The notes below the pieces were generated by a model that was given only the letters and a program-made list of their open reading frames with translations, ran no database searches and was not told the DNA's origin. From Cellvibrio sp. PSBB006 (GTDB lineage Bacteria; Pseudomonadota; Gammaproteobacteria; Pseudomonadales; Cellvibrionaceae), in NCBI RefSeq assembly GCF_002162135.1, contig NZ_CP021382.1, positions 4,152,001-4,216,000 of the forward strand: a stretch of DNA of 64,000 nt, written 5' to 3'. A program made the position numbers and the translations under genes. Position 1 is the first letter of the stretch, and the number at the start of each line of letters is the position of its first letter. Shown here in pieces: positions 37,396 to 46,594 of the stretch.

Positions 37396-37947
37396 TTAAG
37401 TTTCATTCTCTAAATCCTTTACTTGCTCAAGACAAACATCCAAAATTTTATTCTTCAATTCATCATCAACCACCGCGCGTGAAAGCGCCAATCCACCGAT
37501 CAACATCACGCTGGCTTTAATCGCGTTTTCTTCCGAGAGCCCCAGTCCAACCAACATCGCCTGATACCTGGTAAGGATGTGTGTATAGGTGGCCTTCACC
37601 TTGGGCTCACGATGTCCGATATCCGTCACTAGAAACGCGAGCGGGCAGTAGCGGTCGGCGCGTGCGTGGCGGCCGATCTCCAGGTATCGCTCAGCCAGTT
37701 CTGATGCTTTAGCCGGGTTGCCATGGCAAATCCTGTCGCGGGACAGGAGCGCGCCGGCCACCATGGATTGGTGATACATATCCGACTTGGATGTGAAGTG
37801 TGCATAAAAAGCTCCCCGCGTTAATCCGGCGTGCGCCATGACATCGTCGATGGAGACAGCGTCGAAACCCTGGTGGCTGAAGAGTTGTGCGGCGGATGAC
37901 AGGATGCGGTCGCGGGATTGGGTTTTATGTTCGGCATTCCAGGGCAT
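37396..37947 (-). CDS. TetR/AcrR-family transcriptional regulator
   Basis: A 183-aa repressor. The N-terminal helix-turn-helix RILSSAAQLFSHQGFDAVSIDDVMAHAGLTRGAFYAHF is typical of TetR proteins responding to small electrophiles or drugs (residues about 13-48). The C-terminal ligand domain (RADRYCPLAFLVTDIGHREPKV) resembles the TetR_C_33/YcdC-like groups. Divergent from a glutathione S-transferase gene, with a perfect 9-bp palindrome in the shared promoter region, so it most likely represses both. Confidence 0.88.
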   Translation of the reverse strand: MPWNAEHKTQSRDRILSSAAQLFSHQGFDAVSIDDVMAHAGLTRGAFYAHFTSKSDMYHQSMVAGALLSRDRICHGNPAKASELAERYLEIGRHARADRYCPLAFLVTDIGHREPKVKATYTHILTRYQAMLVGLGLSEENAIKASVMLIGGLALSRAVVDDELKNKILDVCLEQVKDLENET

Positions 37948-37995
37948 GGTATGAACTCCAAAGCGGTAACAGGCGGCAGTATGGCAAGGGTTTAC

Positions 37996-38015
37996 AATAT
38001 GTTCTTGAACATATT
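37996..38015. promoter_or_regulatory. TetR operator in the TetR/GST divergent promoter
   Basis: AATATGTTCTTGAACATATT has perfect 9-bp arms around TT. It overlaps a possible plus-strand promoter, TTTACA at 37991-37996 and TTTTAT at 38014-38019. It lies 49 bp from the TetR start and 58 bp from the GST start. Confidence 0.75.
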
Positions 38016-38073
38016 TTATTGTGCCTCTTAAATGGATGCCTCGTCACCTGTCTTTTTTTGCTGGGAGAGCACC

Positions 38074-38718
38074 ATGTCCACATTGAAACTGTACGGCCCG
38101 GAATTTTCATATTTTTTGCGCTCGGTTCGGCTATTGTGTCAATTTAAAGGTTTGGCTTATGAGGTGACTCGCGCGCCTTATGGCAAGGAGATACCGATTT
38201 TTGGCGATGAACATGCCAGTTTGCATCCTTTCAGAAAATTACCTGTATTGATTGATGGAGACTTGGTTCTGCCGGAAACCATGGCCATTGCATTTTATCT
38301 GGAGAGCAAGTCGGGGCCCAGTTTTCTGCCAGGTTCGATAGAAGGGAAAGCAAAAATCCTGGCGCAGGCGGGGATTGTTTCGTTGTATGCACATCAACAC
38401 CTGGTTAAGAATTTGCTGCTCGAATTTGCCTTTCCCAAAGGCGATCAGGGCAATGTGCGGATTGATGTGGTTAAAGACAATCTACCCGCTGCACAAAATG
38501 CAATGCGCTGGATTGCCGATTCTGTCGGGAGTGCACAATATTTTATCGCGGGGCAATTTACCTTGTGTGATGCGTATTTGATTCCCATGCTGGATTATAT
38601 TGATCAACTGCCTGAGCCATTTTGCATCAACAAACAGTATGCAAACCTGAACGATTACCTTGCCTTCCAGCGCGCCCAAACCTATGCCGAAGGCGTGCTG
38701 GGCGCGCGCAAAGCTTGA
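38074..38718 (+). CDS. Glutathione S-transferase family protein
   Basis: A 214-aa cytosolic GST. The N-terminal thioredoxin-like domain has LYGPEFSYFLRSVRLLCQFKGL, with the Ser/Tyr region that activates glutathione, then the cis-Pro motif RKLPVLIDGDLVLPETMAIAFYL. The helical C-terminal domain carries GQFTLCDAYLIPMLDYI (the N-capping box). GGGAGAGCACC precedes the ATG at 38074. Divergent from and probably controlled by the TetR regulator; substrate unknown. Confidence 0.9.
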   Translation: MSTLKLYGPEFSYFLRSVRLLCQFKGLAYEVTRAPYGKEIPIFGDEHASLHPFRKLPVLIDGDLVLPETMAIAFYLESKSGPSFLPGSIEGKAKILAQAGIVSLYAHQHLVKNLLLEFAFPKGDQGNVRIDVVKDNLPAAQNAMRWIADSVGSAQYFIAGQFTLCDAYLIPMLDYIDQLPEPFCINKQYANLNDYLAFQRAQTYAEGVLGARKA

Positions 38719-38731
38719 GACGCTTTTCACA

Positions 38732-40294
38732 TCAGCTGATAGATTGCCGGATATGCAAAGGATTGCTGTCCAATAACGCATCTGGCAATAACGCGGGCGG
38801 TACATCCTGATAACACACGGGCCGTAAAAACCGCTGAATTGCAGCGGAACCCACTGATGTTGTGCGGCTGTCCGTGGTGGCGGGGAAGGGTCCGCCATGA
38901 ACCATGGCATGACACACTTCGACACCAGTCGGAAAACCGTTAAATAAAATTCGCCCGGCTTTACGTTCGAGTTCTATCAATAACGTTTTGGCCAGCGCGT
39001 TATCTTGTGGGGAGCGCGCATGAATGGTTGCGGTTAATTGACCTTCCAGGTGTGCAGCCAAATGCAGCATTTCTGTTTCATCCTTGCACTGCACAATCAA
39101 ACTGCATGCACCGAAAACTTCCTGGCTCATAGCTTCATCAGCTAAAAAGGCTTTGGCGCTGGTACTGAATAATGTTGGTCGGGCTTGATTCGCATGCGTT
39201 GCCTGTTGACCCTGAGCGATCAATTTAACTCGCGGGCGTTGCGCGAGTGTGTTCACGTGCGCGTTGTAGTTTTCATAAATACCACATGACAGCATGGTCT
39301 GATTAGGTGACTGTGCAATACACCGGCCCGCCGTTTGAATAAAACGATCCAGCGCTTCACTTCTAACACCGATCACCAATCCGGGATTGGTACAGAATTG
39401 CCCAGCACCCATCGTCAGCGAACTAACAAAATTTTCTGCAATCGTTTCAGCTTGCTCCGCCAGGGTGGCCTGCAATAAAAATACTGGATTGATACTGCTC
39501 ATCTCCGCATACACGGGAATGGGTTCAGCGCGTTGCGCGGCGACTTGCTGTAGTGCTAGTCCACCGGCACGGGAGCCGGTAAAACCCACCGCTTTAATGT
39601 GTGAGTGGCGCACCAGAGCTTGCGCCGTTTCATTGTCGTTGAGATACAGCAATGAAAAAGTACCCTCCGGTAATCCACATAAATTCACAGCGACACGAAT
39701 GGCGCGACCGACCAGTTCCGATGTGCCGGGATGTGCCGGATGTGCTTTCACGACCACCGGCGCACCAGCGGCCAATGCGGAAGCGGTATCACCACCGGCA
39801 ACAGAAAATGCCAGCGGAAAATTACTTGCGCCAAACACGGCAACCGGACCGAGCGGAATATAATGCATGCGAATGTCCGAGCGCGGCGGTTGGCGTTCTG
39901 GTATGGCGCGATCAATGCGCACATCCAGCCAATGACCTTCGCGCACTACGTTGGCAAATAATTTAAGTTGATTCACGGTGCGCATCCGCTCACCTTCAAG
40001 TCGGGCGCGGGGCAAACCGGTTTCGGCCATGGCGCGCTCGATCAAGGCATCGCCCAGTTCAAAGATTTGTTCGGCAATGGTTTCGAGAAAACGCGCGCGA
40101 TTATGCAAGCCTGTGTGGCGATAGTGATTGAATGCGGCCGCTGCAAGTTTGCAGGCTTTATCTACCTCGGTTTTGGTACCGCCAGGGTAGGCCGGTTGCA
40201 ATTGTGTGCCGGTGGCTGGATCAACCGCGTAGATAACAGGACCGGAACCTTTAATGGTTTTTGCGCCCAGCAACATTTCTCCCGTTAGTATCAT
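38732..40294 (-). CDS. 2,5-dioxovalerate (alpha-ketoglutarate semialdehyde) dehydrogenase
   Basis: NAD(P)-dependent aldehyde dehydrogenase oxidising ketoglutarate semialdehyde to 2-oxoglutarate, the last step of oxidative sugar-acid pathways. PLGPVAVFGASNFPLAFSVAG, VKAHPAHPGTS, VGFTGSRAGG, AEMSSINPVFLL and the catalytic Cys motif MGAGQFCTNPG match the KGSADH group rather than general aldehyde dehydrogenases. 520 aa. It starts 3 nt after the MFS gene stop, with GGAGG upstream, so it is the last gene of the dehydratase operon. Confidence 0.9.
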   Translation of the reverse strand: MILTGEMLLGAKTIKGSGPVIYAVDPATGTQLQPAYPGGTKTEVDKACKLAAAAFNHYRHTGLHNRARFLETIAEQIFELGDALIERAMAETGLPRARLEGERMRTVNQLKLFANVVREGHWLDVRIDRAIPERQPPRSDIRMHYIPLGPVAVFGASNFPLAFSVAGGDTASALAAGAPVVVKAHPAHPGTSELVGRAIRVAVNLCGLPEGTFSLLYLNDNETAQALVRHSHIKAVGFTGSRAGGLALQQVAAQRAEPIPVYAEMSSINPVFLLQATLAEQAETIAENFVSSLTMGAGQFCTNPGLVIGVRSEALDRFIQTAGRCIAQSPNQTMLSCGIYENYNAHVNTLAQRPRVKLIAQGQQATHANQARPTLFSTSAKAFLADEAMSQEVFGACSLIVQCKDETEMLHLAAHLEGQLTATIHARSPQDNALAKTLLIELERKAGRILFNGFPTGVEVCHAMVHGGPFPATTDSRTTSVGSAAIQRFLRPVCYQDVPPALLPDALLDSNPLHIRQSIS

Positions 40295-40297
40295 GGT

Positions 40298-41620
40298 TTA
40301 CGCCTCCGCCGCGTGACGCAACTGAATGCGTTTTACCGGGCCCAATAAAAACGTGTAAGACAGTGCGCCGGTTATCGCGGCTATGCCCACCAATCCCAAA
40401 GCCCAGTTAAATGAGCCGGTATGCGCGAGGATATAACCAATGGCAATGGGCATGGCGATGCCTGCTAAATTGCCCGCAAAATTGCATACGCCACCGGTCA
40501 TGCCGATTAATTCTTTCGGTGCAACTTCCGAGATTATCGCCCAGGACATGGAGGAAATACCTTGCGCAAAAAACGCAAAGGATAAAATGGCAATGGCAAT
40601 CATGTTGGAGGTGGTGAAGTTGGCAAGGAAAATTGAAGAAGCGAGCAAAAAACCGGTCACAATCGGCAGCTTGCGCGCCACTGACATGGAGTAACCACGT
40701 TTCAATAAAGTGTCGGACCAATAGCCACCCAACAACACACCCAAACTGGCGGCAATATAAGGCAAGACGGCAAAGAAGCCCGCTTTTAACATGGTCATGC
40801 CGCGCGCTTCCACCAGATAAGTTGGGAACCAGGTCAGGAAGAAAAATAACGTCGAGGAGATGGCGAACTTGCCAATACAAATCGCCCAGATTTGGCGATG
40901 CTCAAATAATTGCCATACCAGCGACCATTTAAAATTTGCCTGCGCTATGCCGCCAGTCAAAGCACCGCCCGACTCAATGTAGCGCAACTCTTCTGCATTA
41001 ACCCGCTTGCTGTCTTTCGGGTCGCGATACAATTTGAACCACACACTGGCAAATAAAATACCCAAGCCACCAGTGACATAAAACACTTCCCGCCAACCAT
41101 AATGCGACGCAATCCAGAACAATAACGGCGTAAACATAGCAGTGCCGATGTACTGGCCTACGACATAAAAACTGGTGGCAGACCCGCGTTCGCTTTTGGG
41201 AAACCACATGGTGACCACGCGGTTGTTAGATGGGAACGCTGGTGCTTCTGCCGCGCCCACCGCTAAACGCAAACCAAAGAGCGCTGCAAAACTGCCGGCG
41301 GCACCTTGCACAAAGGTCGCGGCCGACCATAAAAATAACGACCAGCCGTAAGCCACCCGCGACCCCAATCGATCGACGAGATAACCGCCGGGCAAATTGG
41401 CGAATGCATAAGTCCAGGCAAAAGCAGAAAACAATAAACCCATCTGTACAGGGGATAGGTCCAGGTCTTTTGACAAGATTGGTGCAACAACGGCGAGGTT
41501 GGTGCGATCAACATAATTGATCACTGTCGCGAAAAAAATCAGCGCCAGCATCAGATAGCGGGTTTTGGTTGGCGGTGTCGTGGCGGCCGCTAGCTTTAAC
41601 CCCGAATCATCGGTGAGCAT
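40298..41620 (-). CDS. MFS sugar-acid transporter (anion:cation symporter, ExuT/GudP-like)
   Basis: A 440-aa inner-membrane protein with about 12 spans. FFATVINYVDRTNLAVVAPIL near the N-terminus and GLRLAVGAAEAPAFPSNNRVV are hallmarks of the ACS family that carries hexuronates, glucarate, galactonate and similar anions. It sits between the DapA-like enzyme and the semialdehyde dehydrogenase, so it probably imports the acid that the operon degrades. GGAG precedes the ATG. Confidence 0.9.
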   Translation of the reverse strand: MLTDDSGLKLAAATTPPTKTRYLMLALIFFATVINYVDRTNLAVVAPILSKDLDLSPVQMGLLFSAFAWTYAFANLPGGYLVDRLGSRVAYGWSLFLWSAATFVQGAAGSFAALFGLRLAVGAAEAPAFPSNNRVVTMWFPKSERGSATSFYVVGQYIGTAMFTPLLFWIASHYGWREVFYVTGGLGILFASVWFKLYRDPKDSKRVNAEELRYIESGGALTGGIAQANFKWSLVWQLFEHRQIWAICIGKFAISSTLFFFLTWFPTYLVEARGMTMLKAGFFAVLPYIAASLGVLLGGYWSDTLLKRGYSMSVARKLPIVTGFLLASSIFLANFTTSNMIAIAILSFAFFAQGISSMSWAIISEVAPKELIGMTGGVCNFAGNLAGIAMPIAIGYILAHTGSFNWALGLVGIAAITGALSYTFLLGPVKRIQLRHAAEA

Positions 41621-41725
41621 AATGACGTCTCCATTTTTTATCTATTATTCTTGGTGTTATCGTTATGGCGTGCGATAGAAAAGGTGCATCCCTGCGCGAA
41701 CAATCGTTAAGCTATAAAATAAAAA

Positions 41726-42628
41726 TCAAACAGATAATTTTCGCCAATCGTCTAACAAAACGGCCAGTCTCTCACGCTGGCCTGGATTCAAGGCGATAAC
41801 GCCGGGCGCTCGCACAGCACCGACAGCAATACCTATCTGGTTCATGGCTTCTTTAACAACGGTAACATTGGCACCGTTACTTTCGAGGGTGCGCATCTGT
41901 TCAAAGTCCGCAATGGCATCAATCAGAAGCCGCGCTTTCGCCAGATCATTTTCCTCCAGTGCGGCATAAATACGGAGCGATAATTCCGGATTAACATTCA
42001 CCAGCCCGGAGGTAAAACCCCGTGCGCCGCAGGCATAAAACGGCAGCGCCCAACTTTCCGCCAAGCCGCAGATCCACTGCAAGGCCTGTCCGCGAGTGGC
42101 ACGAATACATTCCGCCAGACGCAAAGGATCAGGCACGGCATATTTAATAGCAACCACATTTTCAATCTCGCCCATGCGTACAAAATGTTCCGGCATCAAA
42201 CCCGGACTGCGCGCATAAGCGATGATGGGAAGGTCAGTAGCATCCGCGATTTGTTTTATATAGTCCACCACCAACCGCGGTGAGCAAAAAGGGTCGGGCG
42301 GTTGGTGAATCATCAATGCATCGACACCGACATCTTTAGCGGCTGCCGCCAGTTTAATGGCTTCCCGCGCACTGCGCCCGACACCGGCGGTAATAAACGC
42401 GCGCCCCGCGTTGGCTTCCACGGCGAGTTCGTAAACCCGGCAGATTTCTGCCAGGTCCTGTGCATAAAATTCACCGGTGTTGCCACCGGTGACAATGTTG
42501 TGAATGCCAGCGCTGGCAATCCCATCGACAACCTTGCGTAATTGCGCCTCATGAATTTCACCGTCGTCACCAAAGGGTGTGACGTGAACACCGGATATAC
42601 CGGCGAGCGCCGTTTGAATGCTGTTCAT
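41726..42628 (-). CDS. DapA-family 2-keto-3-deoxy sugar-acid dehydratase/lyase
   Basis: A 300-aa class I aldolase-fold enzyme. GGNTGEFYAQ is the substrate carboxylate loop, YARSPGL near residue 142 holds the catalytic Tyr, and VAIKYAV near 167 holds the Schiff-base Lys. Standing between an IlvD/Edd dehydratase and a ketoglutarate-semialdehyde dehydrogenase, it most likely dehydrates (with or without decarboxylation) a 2-keto-3-deoxy acid to ketoglutarate semialdehyde, as KdgD or L-KDA dehydratase do. Which substrate is not decided by sequence. Confidence 0.83.
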   Translation of the reverse strand: MNSIQTALAGISGVHVTPFGDDGEIHEAQLRKVVDGIASAGIHNIVTGGNTGEFYAQDLAEICRVYELAVEANAGRAFITAGVGRSAREAIKLAAAAKDVGVDALMIHQPPDPFCSPRLVVDYIKQIADATDLPIIAYARSPGLMPEHFVRMGEIENVVAIKYAVPDPLRLAECIRATRGQALQWICGLAESWALPFYACGARGFTSGLVNVNPELSLRIYAALEENDLAKARLLIDAIADFEQMRTLESNGANVTVVKEAMNQIGIAVGAVRAPGVIALNPGQRERLAVLLDDWRKLSV

Positions 42629-42646
42629 TATTTTCTCTCACTCTGT

Positions 42647-44404
42647 TCAGTGAATTTCCGGCTCACCGGCATCCAGGTGTTTAACCGGAATGGTTTCCAG
42701 GAAATCAAAATCACAACCTTTATCCGCCTGACTCACATGGCGTTGATACAGCTTGCCGTAGCCACGTTCGAACTTCGGCTCCGGCGCAACCCAGCGCGCT
42801 TGGCGCGCGGCCATCTCGGCATCGCTGATTAGTACATTTAATTTTCTTGCCGGAACATCCAGTTCAATCAGGTCGCCGTTTTGTACAAATGCAAAAGGTC
42901 CGCCAATATAAGATTCGGGTGCGACGTGCAATACACAGGCGCCGTAACTGGTACCGCTCATGCGCGCGTCAGAGATGCGCACCATGTCGCGCACACCGCG
43001 CGCTAATAATTTTTGTGGAATCGGTAACTGGCCCCACTCGGGCATACCCGGTGCGCCCTGCGGGCCGGCATTTTTTAAAACGATGATGGAGTGTTCATCA
43101 ATATCCAGATCCGGTGCATCAATACGTGCAGCCATATCGGCGTAACTTTCAAACACCACGGCTTTGCCGGTATGTTTTAACAAATGCGGTTCGGCGGCGG
43201 GCGGTTTGATCACCGCACCGTTGGGCGCGATATTGCCGCGCAGCACGGCAATGCCATCGCTGGTTGCGAGAGGGTTTTCACGTGTGCGAATCACATCCTC
43301 GTTAAACACTTTTGCGCCTTCAATATTTTCACCGAGGGTTTTGCCGGTGATGGTTTTTTGTTGCAGGTCGAGCAAATCGCGCAGGTTGTTTAATAAGGCG
43401 GGCAGGCCACCGGCGTAATAAAAATCTTCCATCAAATAATGTCCAGCGGGACGCAGGTTGGCGAGTATCGGCGTATCGCGCGCGAGTTCATCGAAGCGGT
43501 CCAGCGTCAGATCGATACCGGCGCGGCGCGCCAGCGCGACAATGTGCACAATGGAATTGGTGGAGCCGGATAGTGCCAGCGCAACCCGAATGGCGTTATC
43601 AAAGGCGACGGGGGTGATGATGTCTGACGGCTTCAGGTCTTCCCAGATCATCTCCACAATGCGGCGCCCCGATTGAGAGGCCATTTGTGCGTGACGTGAA
43701 TCGGGCGCGGGGATAGACGCGGCGCCCGGCAAGGAAAAACCTAAGGTCTCCGCCACACTGGTCATGGTCGACGCGGTGCCCATGGTCATGCAGTGGCCGG
43801 GCGAGCGCGCGATGCCATTTTCAACACCCTGCCAGTCCTGTTCAGTGATATTGCCCGCGCGCAATTCCGCCCAATATTTCCAGGTATCCGAACCGCTACC
43901 GAGAGTTGCGCCCTGCCAGTTGCCGCGCAGCATAGGCCCGGCGGGCACAAAGATCACCGGCAGATTCATGCTGATCGCACCCATTAACATGGCCGGTGTG
44001 GTTTTGTCGCAGCCACCCATCAATACCGCGCCGTCCGCCGGGTACGCGCGCAATAACTCTTCGGTTTCCATCGCCAATAAATTGCGGTAGAGCATGGCGG
44101 TGGGCTTTTGAAAAGGTTCGGATAAGGTTGACGCAGGCAGCTCGATGGGAAATCCGCCGGCCTGCCAGATGCCGCGTTTGACCTCCTCCACCCGCTGTTT
44201 GAAATGGGTATGGCAGGGGTTGATGTCGCTCCAGGTATTGATGATCGCCACCACCGGTTTGCCAGTGTAGTCCTCCTGGGTAAACCCCATTTGGGCGGTG
44301 CGGGAGCGGTGGCCGAAAGAACGCAAATCTTTCACGCCATACCAGCGATGGCTGCGCAGCTCTTCGGCCGATTTTTTGTAAGTGGATTTTTTGGATGCGC
44401 CCAT
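42647..44404 (-). CDS. IlvD/Edd-family aldonate dehydratase (L-arabonate/xylonate-like)
   Basis: A 585-aa Fe-S dehydratase that makes a 2-keto-3-deoxy acid from an aldonic acid. SWSDINPC-like sequence ([13 protein letters not shown]) and [16 protein letters not shown] hold cluster Cys residues, and [12 protein letters not shown] the third. The C-terminal [23 protein letters not shown] is the family signature. The N-terminus [20 protein letters not shown] and the ending GCDFDFLE resemble L-arabonate and D-xylonate dehydratases rather than IlvD or Edd. The start at 44404 is chosen from this; the frame extends 28 codons upstream. First gene of the minus-strand operon, behind LacI-type operator sites. 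Confidence 0.87.
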   Translation of the reverse strand: MGASKKSTYKKSAEELRSHRWYGVKDLRSFGHRSRTAQMGFTQEDYTGKPVVAIINTWSDINPCHTHFKQRVEEVKRGIWQAGGFPIELPASTLSEPFQKPTAMLYRNLLAMETEELLRAYPADGAVLMGGCDKTTPAMLMGAISMNLPVIFVPAGPMLRGNWQGATLGSGSDTWKYWAELRAGNITEQDWQGVENGIARSPGHCMTMGTASTMTSVAETLGFSLPGAASIPAPDSRHAQMASQSGRRIVEMIWEDLKPSDIITPVAFDNAIRVALALSGSTNSIVHIVALARRAGIDLTLDRFDELARDTPILANLRPAGHYLMEDFYYAGGLPALLNNLRDLLDLQQKTITGKTLGENIEGAKVFNEDVIRTRENPLATSDGIAVLRGNIAPNGAVIKPPAAEPHLLKHTGKAVVFESYADMAARIDAPDLDIDEHSIIVLKNAGPQGAPGMPEWGQLPIPQKLLARGVRDMVRISDARMSGTSYGACVLHVAPESYIGGPFAFVQNGDLIELDVPARKLNVLISDAEMAARQARWVAPEPKFERGYGKLYQRHVSQADKGCDFDFLETIPVKHLDAGEPEIH

Positions 44405-44536
44405 GGTGCTGCGTTCTCTCTCAGGGCGTGATCTCCAGTCTAGCTGGATGGCGGGCGCAGTAGGGCGCTCAATAGGGTGGATGATCACGCTGTTATTTTT
44501 GGCAGAATGTCAGCTTCTGCTCGGTTGATATTGGGC

Positions 44537-44551
44537 ATGATTGCGTAATCA
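44537..44551. promoter_or_regulatory. Predicted LacI operator 1 of dehydratase operon
   Basis: ATGATTGCGTAATCA. Its inner 14 bp (TGATTGCGTAATCA) are identical to 31132-31145 before the TonB receptor. CG-centred near-palindromes of this kind are typical of LacI/GalR regulators. Confidence 0.65.
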
Positions 44552-44586
44552 GTTGCGCTTTTCAAGCAGAAAAAAGAATTTTAATT

Positions 44587-44605
44587 AATGATTGCGCTTA
44601 TCATT
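44587..44605. promoter_or_regulatory. Predicted LacI operator 2 of dehydratase operon
   Basis: AATGATTGCGCTTATCATT: 6-bp arms AATGAT/ATCATT and the same ATGATTGCG half-site as operator 1, with the second half displaced by one base. Confidence 0.55.
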
Positions 44606-44725
44606 TGGTTTAAGTGATGAAGATGTCGACACGTTCGCTACACAGATAGCAGCCTGTTCGGCGAAGATCGCCGTCAGGATCATGCGAAGAAAAAATGAGG
44701 AAATACAGGAAGAAAATACGCGAAA

Positions 44726-45775
44726 TCAGGCGCTTTCGCGCTCAAGGATATTGAAGCCTACGTCAATTATGCGCGGTGAGCTGCTATCGGTGGGGGCTGG
44801 ATCATCCATCTTGGCGATCAGGGCCTCCGCCGCGAGCCGTCCGATTTCGGCACCCTTGATGCCCACCGTGCTGATCGCCGGATAGGTGTGGGCCGAAAAA
44901 TCCAGGTTGCCGAAGCCCATGACTGCCAGATCTTCCGGGACCCGGATATTGCGATGCAAAGCCTCGGCAATCACCCCGTGAGCCAGGGTATCCGAACTGC
45001 AATACACCGCATCAAAGGTTTCGCCGCTATCCAGTAATGCCGCCAGGTTTTCCCGGCCCTGGCGAAAGCGGGCCGGCGTCGGCACCGTACGACTGGCCAG
45101 GTTATCGATACCTGCATCGCGCAATGCAGCGGTAAAACCGGCGAAGCGGCGCACCGCGCGCTGATCGTTGGCGGAGACGGAAGCAAAACGACGATAGCCT
45201 TTTGCGAGTAAGTATTCACCCACTGCACGACCCACATCTGTATGGGAGAAGCCGACTAATGTATCGATAGGATTGGGCGCTAGATCCCAGGTTTCCACCA
45301 CCGGAATACGCGTGTTGATCAAACGTTCATGAATGCCATCCGCGTGGGAGGTGCCGGTCAGGATAATCCCGTCAGGCCGATTGCCCAGAATCGCTTTGAG
45401 CAGGTCTTCCTCCCGACCTTTGTCATAAGCCGACAAACCGAGCAGCGTTTGGTAGCCCGCTTGCGCCAGGGTGTCAGTAATGGCCTGAACCGTATCCGCA
45501 AAAATCGAGTTCGCGATCGTCGGCACAATCAACGCCACCAGCCGGCTGCTGCGCGTAGCCAGGCTGCCCGCCAACATGTTGGGCACATAGCCCGTGCGGG
45601 TAATGGCATCGCGGACTTTTTGCTGGATCTCCTCTGACACCAATTCCGGCTGGTTCAGTGTGCGCGATACGCTGATCGGCGAAACGCCAGCCACCTTGGC
45701 CACATCAATCAAGGTGGGCGCTTTCTTGTGGGCCTTTTGAGGGTTGCGTGATTGCTTGGGCTTTTTATCTTTCAT
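44726..45775 (-). CDS. LacI/GalR-family transcriptional regulator (GntR-like)
   Basis: A 349-aa repressor. After a basic leader, APTLIDVAKVAGVSPISVSRTLN is the helix-turn-helix and VRDAITRTGYVPNMLAGSLAT the hinge helix. The sugar-binding domain has VALIVPTIANSIFADTVQAI and PDGIILTGT. It most resembles gluconate-type GntR repressors. A 17-bp operator-like site lies 16-32 bp upstream of its own start (autoregulation), and related sites lie before the dehydratase operon and the TonB receptor. Inducer is probably the aldonic acid or its keto-deoxy product. Confidence 0.9.
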   Translation of the reverse strand: MKDKKPKQSRNPQKAHKKAPTLIDVAKVAGVSPISVSRTLNQPELVSEEIQQKVRDAITRTGYVPNMLAGSLATRSSRLVALIVPTIANSIFADTVQAITDTLAQAGYQTLLGLSAYDKGREEDLLKAILGNRPDGIILTGTSHADGIHERLINTRIPVVETWDLAPNPIDTLVGFSHTDVGRAVGEYLLAKGYRRFASVSANDQRAVRRFAGFTAALRDAGIDNLASRTVPTPARFRQGRENLAALLDSGETFDAVYCSSDTLAHGVIAEALHRNIRVPEDLAVMGFGNLDFSAHTYPAISTVGIKGAEIGRLAAEALIAKMDDPAPTDSSSPRIIDVGFNILERESA

Positions 45776-45790
45776 GGTGTCTTTTGCAGG

Positions 45791-45807
45791 ATGATTGCGT
45801 GCATCAT
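45791..45807. promoter_or_regulatory. Predicted LacI operator at its own gene
   Basis: ATGATTGCGTGCATCAT: arms ATGAT/ATCAT and the ATGATTGCG half-site shared with the sites at 44537 and 44588. Confidence 0.55.
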
Positions 45808-45888
45808 AGCCTAAATGGCTGCTAAAGGAAGCGTTCGGGATTTTTACTCACTACGTCGGTCTTGTCCGTTCGGATGCCCACAGGCCGA

Positions 45889-46515
45889 TTAATGTTGGTT
45901 GTCGACCAGAAGTAAGAACACGCCCGCCACAATCAGAGCGCTGCCGGATAACCGGTTGAACCAGCGGTGATGGCGCGGCGTCTTCAGCCAACGCAGAATC
46001 TCACGGCCGCCAACGGCATAGGCCAGCATCCACACCAGATCCATCAGCAAGAAGATGACGGTAAGCAACGCAAATTGCGGCACCAGAGGGCGGTCGGGCG
46101 CAATAAATTGCGGAAACAGCGCACCGAAATAAATAACACCTTTGGGGTTGCTCGCGGCGATGCCGACCGATTGGACAAACAATACCCAGGCTGACGTAGT
46201 AAAGCGTGTGTTCGGATCGGTGGATACAGATACCGGCTTCACAAACAATTGCCAACCCAGAAACGCCAGATACGCCGCACCGATCCATTTGATCAGGTCG
46301 AACAGCCAGTCGGCCCGACTCAGCACCAGGCCAAGCCCTAACACCGAAAGCAACATCAACAACAAGTTGCCCACGCTCGCACCAGCCATTCCGTAAAGCG
46401 ATTTGCGCACGCCATATTGGCCACCATTGGCCAGGCACGACAACATCACCGGACCGGGGCTGGCGGAAACAAACAGTGTCACGGTGATAAATAACAGGAG
46501 TTGATCAAGCGGCAT
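45889..46515 (-). CDS. LysE/RhtB-family amino-acid exporter
   Basis: A 208-aa inner-membrane protein with about six spans. FVSASPGPVMLSCLANGGQYGVRKSLYG is the family's N-terminal signature, and NPKGVIYFGALFPQF the middle motif. Exports amino acids or small metabolites; the substrate is unknown. Divergent from a small conserved hypothetical gene. Confidence 0.88.
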   Translation of the reverse strand: MPLDQLLLFITVTLFVSASPGPVMLSCLANGGQYGVRKSLYGMAGASVGNLLLMLLSVLGLGLVLSRADWLFDLIKWIGAAYLAFLGWQLFVKPVSVSTDPNTRFTTSAWVLFVQSVGIAASNPKGVIYFGALFPQFIAPDRPLVPQFALLTVIFLLMDLVWMLAYAVGGREILRWLKTPRHHRWFNRLSGSALIVAGVFLLLVDNQH

Positions 46516-46594
46516 GATAGGAAGGCTTACTAAAAGGCGTGCTAGTGTAGTCTATACTCAAACCAGAAACCCCATCGCACCCGCAGGTATTGGT

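Larger units (their letters stand above)
44405..44725. other. Regulatory gap between lacI-type gene and dehydratase operon
   Basis: A 321-bp region without a supported gene. It holds two predicted LacI operators (44537-44551 and 44587-44605) in AT-rich sequence, where the promoter of the dehydratase operon is expected. The operators are 130-200 bp upstream of the dehydratase start. Confidence 0.65.
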
